DNA from: Micromonospora alfalfae
Lineage (GTDB): Bacteria > Actinomycetota > Actinomycetes > Mycobacteriales > Micromonosporaceae
Assembly (NCBI RefSeq): GCF_022230925.1
Contig: NZ_JAKKFH010000013.1
Coordinates: 1-64,000, forward strand
Reading direction: 5' to 3'
DNA length: 64,000 nucleotides
A program made the position numbers and the translations under genes. Of this stretch, positions 60,469 through 64,000 are shown one piece after another (position 1 is the first letter of the stretch; every line of letters begins with the position of its first letter). The notes under the pieces were generated by a model. That model saw only the letters and a list, made by a program, of their open reading frames with translations. It had not been told where the DNA came from and ran no database searches.

Positions 60469-61440
60469 ATGGTTGACGGGGATGTGCCAGAGCGGATGCA
60501 GGCCGCGGCCTTCGACGAGTTCGGCGGGCCGGAGGTGATCACCCTGCGGAAGCTGCCGATCCCGCAGGTCGCCGACGACGAAGTGTTGATCAAGGTCTTG
60601 AGCGCCGGCGTCGGGGTGTGGGACGCGTACGAGCGTGAGGGTGTGCTGGTGCCGGAGGGCTCGGCGCTCCCGATCGTGCCCGGCTCCGACGGTGCCGGAA
60701 CGGTCATCGCCGCCGGCAGCAAGGTGACCGGTCTGGTGGTGGGTGACCTGGTCTACGTCTCCGCCACCACCCGTCCGAAGGGTGGCTTCTACGCCGAGTA
60801 CGCGTCGGTCAAGGCGGAGTACGCGGCGAAGATGCCCGACGGTGTGCCCGCCGAGCACGCCGGAGCCATGCCCACCGATGCGCTGACCGCGCTGGCCGGA
60901 CTCGACGCGATCAGCCTGTCGGCCGGCGACTGGCTGCTGATCTTCGGTGCGAGCGGCGGTCAGGGGCACCTGGCCGTGCAGTTGGCGAAGCGGCAGGGGC
61001 TGAACGTGATCGCCGTGGCGTCCGGGGCGGACGGCGTCGCGCTGGTGACCAGGCTCGGCGCCGACGTGTCCCTCGACGGCCACGGCGACATGACCGACGT
61101 GCTGACCCGGATCCGGGACGCCGCGCCGGGCGGGGTGAACGCCATCCTGGCGATGGCCGGCGGCGCGACGCTGGACCGGCTCACCGAGGCGCTGGCCGAC
61201 GGCGGTGTGGTCGCGTTCGCCCACGGGGTGCGGCCGGAGCCGCAGGAGCGGCCGGGCGTCATGGTCCGGGCGTACGACGGCGAATCGAGCCCTCGACAGT
61301 TGCAGCGCCTCAACGAACTCATCGAGGCCGGACCGTTCGTCGTGCACGTCGCGGAGAAGTTCCCGCTGGGCAAGGTGCGGGACGCGCACCAGCGCCTACA
61401 GACGTCCTACGCCGGCAAGCTCCTGCTGACTGTCGCCTGA
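60469..61440 (+). CDS. Zinc-independent MDR-family NADPH:quinone oxidoreductase-like
   Basis: The 323-residue product has the medium-chain reductase layout: GroES-like N-terminus (AFDEFGGPEVITLRKLPIP, GSDGAGTVIAAGSKVTG) and Rossmann domain with LLIFGASGGQGHLAVQLAKR near residue 165. The zinc-binding Cys/His set of alcohol dehydrogenases is absent. It probably reduces quinones or enones with NADPH. ATG 60469 follows GGAGAGGGA; an inner ATG at 60496 is possible. Convergent with the HAD gene at 61445. Confidence 0.88.
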   Translation: MVDGDVPERMQAAAFDEFGGPEVITLRKLPIPQVADDEVLIKVLSAGVGVWDAYEREGVLVPEGSALPIVPGSDGAGTVIAAGSKVTGLVVGDLVYVSATTRPKGGFYAEYASVKAEYAAKMPDGVPAEHAGAMPTDALTALAGLDAISLSAGDWLLIFGASGGQGHLAVQLAKRQGLNVIAVASGADGVALVTRLGADVSLDGHGDMTDVLTRIRDAAPGGVNAILAMAGGATLDRLTEALADGGVVAFAHGVRPEPQERPGVMVRAYDGESSPRQLQRLNELIEAGPFVVHVAEKFPLGKVRDAHQRLQTSYAGKLLLTVA

Positions 61441-61444
61441 GACG

Positions 61445-62035
61445 TCAGGGCGTGCGCTGCTGCGGCACGCGTACCGAAGCCATGCCGGCCGCCGTCGCGG
61501 CCTGGATGCCCAGGTCGGTGTCCTCGAAGACCAGGCAGGACTCCGGGGGTACGCCGAGCTGCTCCGCAGCGAGCAGGAACGCCTGCGGGTCGGGCTTGGC
61601 CCGGGTGTAGTCGTCGGCGCAGACCAGCACGTCGAACCGGTCCAGCAGGCCGAGCGCCTCCAGGGAGGCGGTGACCGACGCGCGGGTGCTGCCCGAGACG
61701 ACGGCGAACGGGACCCGTCGGTGTGCGTCGTGGATGTGCGCCAGCACCTCGGGCACGGCGGCGAGCTGCGGCAGCAACTCCTGGTAATAGATCTCCCGGC
61801 GCTCGACGACGGCCGCCACCGGCATGGCAAGACCCTGCTGCTCGTTCAGCGCGACGATGATGTCGGCGGTGGGCCGTCCACCCCACGCGTAGAAGAGGTC
61901 CTCGGGGAACTCGCAGTCCCACTCCGCCAGGGCCCGCTGCCAGGCCAGGTAGTGCAGCGGCATCGAGTCGACGATGGTGCCGTCGCAGTCGAACAGGTAC
62001 GCGGCGAACGGTCCGGGAGGCAGCGGCAGACTCAC
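61445..62035 (-). CDS. HAD-superfamily phosphatase (beta-phosphoglucomutase-like)
   Basis: The 196-residue product has motif I LFDCDGTIVDSMPLHY, a cap of the beta-PGM type, motif II VVSGSTRASV, and motifs III/IV near KPDPQAFLLAAEQLGV and VFEDTDLGIQAATAAGM. It would dephosphorylate or isomerise a sugar phosphate in the cytoplasm. GTG 62035 is the predicted start. It ends 4 bp after the oxidoreductase. Confidence 0.9.
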   Translation of the reverse strand: MSLPLPPGPFAAYLFDCDGTIVDSMPLHYLAWQRALAEWDCEFPEDLFYAWGGRPTADIIVALNEQQGLAMPVAAVVERREIYYQELLPQLAAVPEVLAHIHDAHRRVPFAVVSGSTRASVTASLEALGLLDRFDVLVCADDYTRAKPDPQAFLLAAEQLGVPPESCLVFEDTDLGIQAATAAGMASVRVPQQRTP

Positions 62036-62051
62036 CCGGGAAGGGTACAGC

Positions 62052-63308
62052 TCACTCGCTGGTGACGGCTCTCAGCTGGCTGAGCAGGTACGCGCGCTCC
62101 GGTTCGGTGCCGACCAGCGTCAACGCGCTGCGGTACGCGGCAGCGGCCTCGTCGTACCGGCCGAGCCGGCGCAGCAGGTCGGCCCGCGCCGCCGGATAGG
62201 GGTGGTAGCCGCGCAGCCGGGGCTCGTCGGCCAACTCGTCGAGTAGCGCGAGCCCCGCCGCCGGCCCGTCCCGCATGGCCACCGCGGCGGCCCGGTTGAG
62301 CGCCACGATCGGTGAGGGCACCAGACCGAGCAGCACGTCGTAGAGTGCCACCACCTGCGGCCAGTCGGTGCTGGCCACGTCGGCGGCCTCGTCGTGGAGC
62401 GCGGCGATGGCGGCCTGCACGCCGTACGGGCCGGGCGCTCGGCCGGTCAGCGCGACCACCACCAGCCCGCGCCCCTCCTCGATCATCTGACGGTCCCAGC
62501 GTTTCCGATCCTGGTCGTCGAGAAGGATCATGGCGCCGTCCGGCCCGGTACGCGCGTCCCGCCGGGCGTGGACCAGCAGCATCAGACCGAGCAGCCCGGC
62601 GACCTCCCGCTCTGCCGGCAGCAGCCGGCGCAGGATCCGGCCGAGCCGGATGGCCTCCTCGGCCAGGTCGATCCGTTGCAGATCCGGGCCGGAGCTGGCC
62701 GCATACCCCTCGGTGAAGACCGAGTAGACGGCCTGGAGCACAGTGGGTAGACGACCGGGCAGCTCGTCGGGTCCCGGCACCCGGAACGGGATACGCGCGT
62801 CGCGGATCCTCCGTTTGGCGCGGACGAGTCGTTGGGCCATGGTGGCGGGCGGCACCAGAAAGGCCCGCGCGACCTCGGTGGTGGTGAGGCCGGCCAGGAA
62901 CCGCAGGGTGAGCGCGCCGCGATCCTGCGCCGCCAGCGCCGGGTGCGCACAGGTGAAGAAGAGCGCCAACCGGTCGTCGGGCAGGTCGCGGTCCGCGTCG
63001 GCGGGTGGCGCGTGATCGGCCCGCTCGGCCTCCGCCTGCAGTACGGCGAGCCGGATCGCCAGCACCCGGTCCCGCCGAAGCCGGTCCACGGCCCGACGCC
63101 GAGCCGTGGTGAGCAGCCAGGCGCCCGGCCGGCTCGGGACGCCGTCGGCCGGCCAGTGCGTCAGCGCCGCCTCGATGGCCTCGGAGGTGACCTCCTCGGC
63201 CAGGTCGAGGTCGCCGAAGCGGCGCACGAGCGAGGCGAGCAGCCGACCGCGTTCCTCCCGAAACACCGCCTCCACCGACGACCCGACGGCTGCCCCCTCG
63301 CCCTGCAC
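62052..63308 (-). CDS. ECF42-type RNA polymerase sigma factor with C-terminal extension
   Basis: The 418-residue product has sigma region 2 (SVEAVFREERGRLLASLVRRFG, DLDLAEEVTSEAIEAALTHW), region 4 (LAALQDRGALTLRFLAGLTTTEVARAFLV-like; MAQRLVRAKRRI) and a long helical, TPR-like C-terminus ending YLLSQLRAVTSE. This length and the paired YCII gene are typical of group ECF42. GTG 63308 lies 2 bp inside the stop region of the YCII gene, so translation is coupled; the extension to 63392 would overlap that gene out of frame. Confidence 0.9.
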   Translation of the reverse strand: MQGEGAAVGSSVEAVFREERGRLLASLVRRFGDLDLAEEVTSEAIEAALTHWPADGVPSRPGAWLLTTARRRAVDRLRRDRVLAIRLAVLQAEAERADHAPPADADRDLPDDRLALFFTCAHPALAAQDRGALTLRFLAGLTTTEVARAFLVPPATMAQRLVRAKRRIRDARIPFRVPGPDELPGRLPTVLQAVYSVFTEGYAASSGPDLQRIDLAEEAIRLGRILRRLLPAEREVAGLLGLMLLVHARRDARTGPDGAMILLDDQDRKRWDRQMIEEGRGLVVVALTGRAPGPYGVQAAIAALHDEAADVASTDWPQVVALYDVLLGLVPSPIVALNRAAAVAMRDGPAAGLALLDELADEPRLRGYHPYPAARADLLRRLGRYDEAAAAYRSALTLVGTEPERAYLLSQLRAVTSE

Positions 63309-63310
63309 TG

Positions 63311-63667
63311 TCAGACCTGCGCGTCGATCTCGAAGATCGGACGGACCTGAACCGATCCGGTAGCGACGGCTCCGGGACTGCGGGCCGCCCACTCCAGCGC
63401 GGCGTCGAGGTCCGGCACGTCGATGACGTCGTACCCGCCGAGCAGCTCACGGGTCTCGGCGAACGGCCCGTCGGTGATGGTGCGCTCGCCGTCCGGGTTG
63501 ACCTGCACCGTGGTGCAGGTGGTCAGGTCCTGCAAGGGATGTCCGGAGACCCAGACTCCGGCGTCCTTCATCTCCCGGTCGTAGCGGATCCAGTCCTCGA
63601 AGCTGCACCCGTTGTCGACGACCTCCCCGTCAACCATTGGGCTCATGAACAGCAGCATGTACTTCAC
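63311..63667 (-). CDS. YCII/DGPF-domain protein
   Basis: The 118-residue product is a YCII-family protein with MKYMLLFMSP at the N-terminus and the hallmark DGPFAETRELLGGYDVIDV near residue 65. These proteins are genomic partners of ECF42 sigma factors and may modulate them or act as small enzymes. It lies directly upstream of the sigma gene in one operon. Confidence 0.93.
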   Translation of the reverse strand: MKYMLLFMSPMVDGEVVDNGCSFEDWIRYDREMKDAGVWVSGHPLQDLTTCTTVQVNPDGERTITDGPFAETRELLGGYDVIDVPDLDAALEWAARSPGAVATGSVQVRPIFEIDAQV

Positions 63668-63778
63668 GTTTCGGCTCCTCTCGGTGCGGCGGGTCGCCGT
63701 ACAGCATGACGACGAACGCGGGTCGGTGATATCGACACGGCGTGGCAGATCTTTTTGGCCGGGCCGTGTCGGCTGTGC

Positions 63779-64000
63779 TCAGGAGAGGCGCGGTTGCGCC
63801 GGGTCGGGTCGTTCGGCGCGTCCGTCCAGCCGTCGTTCGAACCAGGTCACTCCGACCAGAAGGGCGGTCAGCACTGTGAGCGCCGCCAGTGGCGGCACGG
63901 ATCTGCCGATGGGCAGCACCGCCAGCGGCAGCAGCCCGGCGACGATCTGCGTCGGATACACCGCGCCAACCGTCAGCCTGCGGAAGACCAACCTGCTGAG
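63779..64000 (-). CDS. Partial membrane protein at window edge
   Basis: The frame is open from the right edge of the window to the stop at 63779. The visible 74 residues contain two hydrophobic segments (IVAGLLPLAVLPIG and LAALTVLTALLVGVTWF) followed by a short basic tail. I do not recognise the family. A TTG at 63991 could be a start, but the frame continues upstream without a stop, so the gene is probably truncated by the window. Confidence 0.5.
   Translation of the reverse strand, partial: LSRLVFRRLTVGAVYPTQIVAGLLPLAVLPIGRSVPPLAALTVLTALLVGVTWFERRLDGRAERPDPAQPRLS

Overview
The window is very GC-rich, with dense GC3-biased genes, GTG starts, ATGA/GTGA overlaps, ECF sigma factors, a Ser/Thr kinase and many secreted CBM/lectin-linked hydrolases. 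This points to a filamentous actinomycete, most likely a member of the Micromonosporaceae; the genus is inference.

Layout. (1) 1-9011, ordinary chromosome: a methyltransferase and a divergent membrane protein, an iron-box-controlled FhuF-type 2Fe-2S protein, an unusual HTH-peptide deformylase fusion, a globin/FAD/NAD reductase, a CPBP membrane protein and an EcsC-like protein. (2) 9159-13051: tRNA-Ser(GCT), tRNA-Arg(ACG), then a 3.7-kb element bounded by a 46-bp exact direct repeat of the tRNA-Arg 3' half (attL/attR). It carries a frameshifted IS3 orfA relic, an SDR with a divergent MmyB-type regulator, and a carboxymuconolactone decarboxylase-like protein, but no integrase. (3) 13543-37009: a biosynthetic gene cluster I cannot match to a known product. 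(4) 37137-44216: a secreted beta-helix protein, an SGNH esterase with lectin, a membrane Ser/Thr kinase and a GH62 arabinofuranosidase with lectin. (5) 44310-64000: methyltransferase, DHA2 exporter, SDR, large secreted S8 protease, ECF sigma factor with membrane partner, CE15 glucuronoyl esterase with CBM2, lipoprotein, HupE-like protein, secreted phosphoesterase with a DUF916-like membrane protein, YoaK-like protein, quinone oxidoreductase-like protein, HAD phosphatase, and a YCII plus ECF42-type sigma pair.

The cluster has a leftward operon (SnoaL-like, TPP enzyme, metK, adenosine-kinase-like PfkB, AlaX-like tRNA editing protein), flanked by a rightward MFS-KASIII pair and a long rightward operon. 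The long operon encodes a methyltransferase, a complete Lys1/Lys9-type saccharopine dehydrogenase pair, a DMT transporter, an ATP-grasp ligase, an ACP, a BtrH-like acyltransferase fused to a second ACP, an AMP ligase, a BtrK/VinO-like PLP decarboxylase, a third ACP, two acyl-CoA dehydrogenase-like proteins, a second BtrH-like protein, a second AMP ligase and a LysE-type exporter. The simplest reading is that amino acids are activated, loaded on stand-alone ACPs, decarboxylated and oxidised while tethered, and moved to an amine by BtrH-type transferases, without any PKS or NRPS megasynthase. MetK and PfkB would feed SAM-dependent methylation, the saccharopine pair would convert lysine to aminoadipate semialdehyde, and AlaX may protect translation from an amino-acid-like product. 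The order of steps and the product are inference.

The secreted hydrolases in regions 4 and 5 (GH62, CE15-CBM2, SGNH-lectin) fit arabinoxylan or lignin-carbohydrate breakdown and have short palindromic operator candidates upstream.
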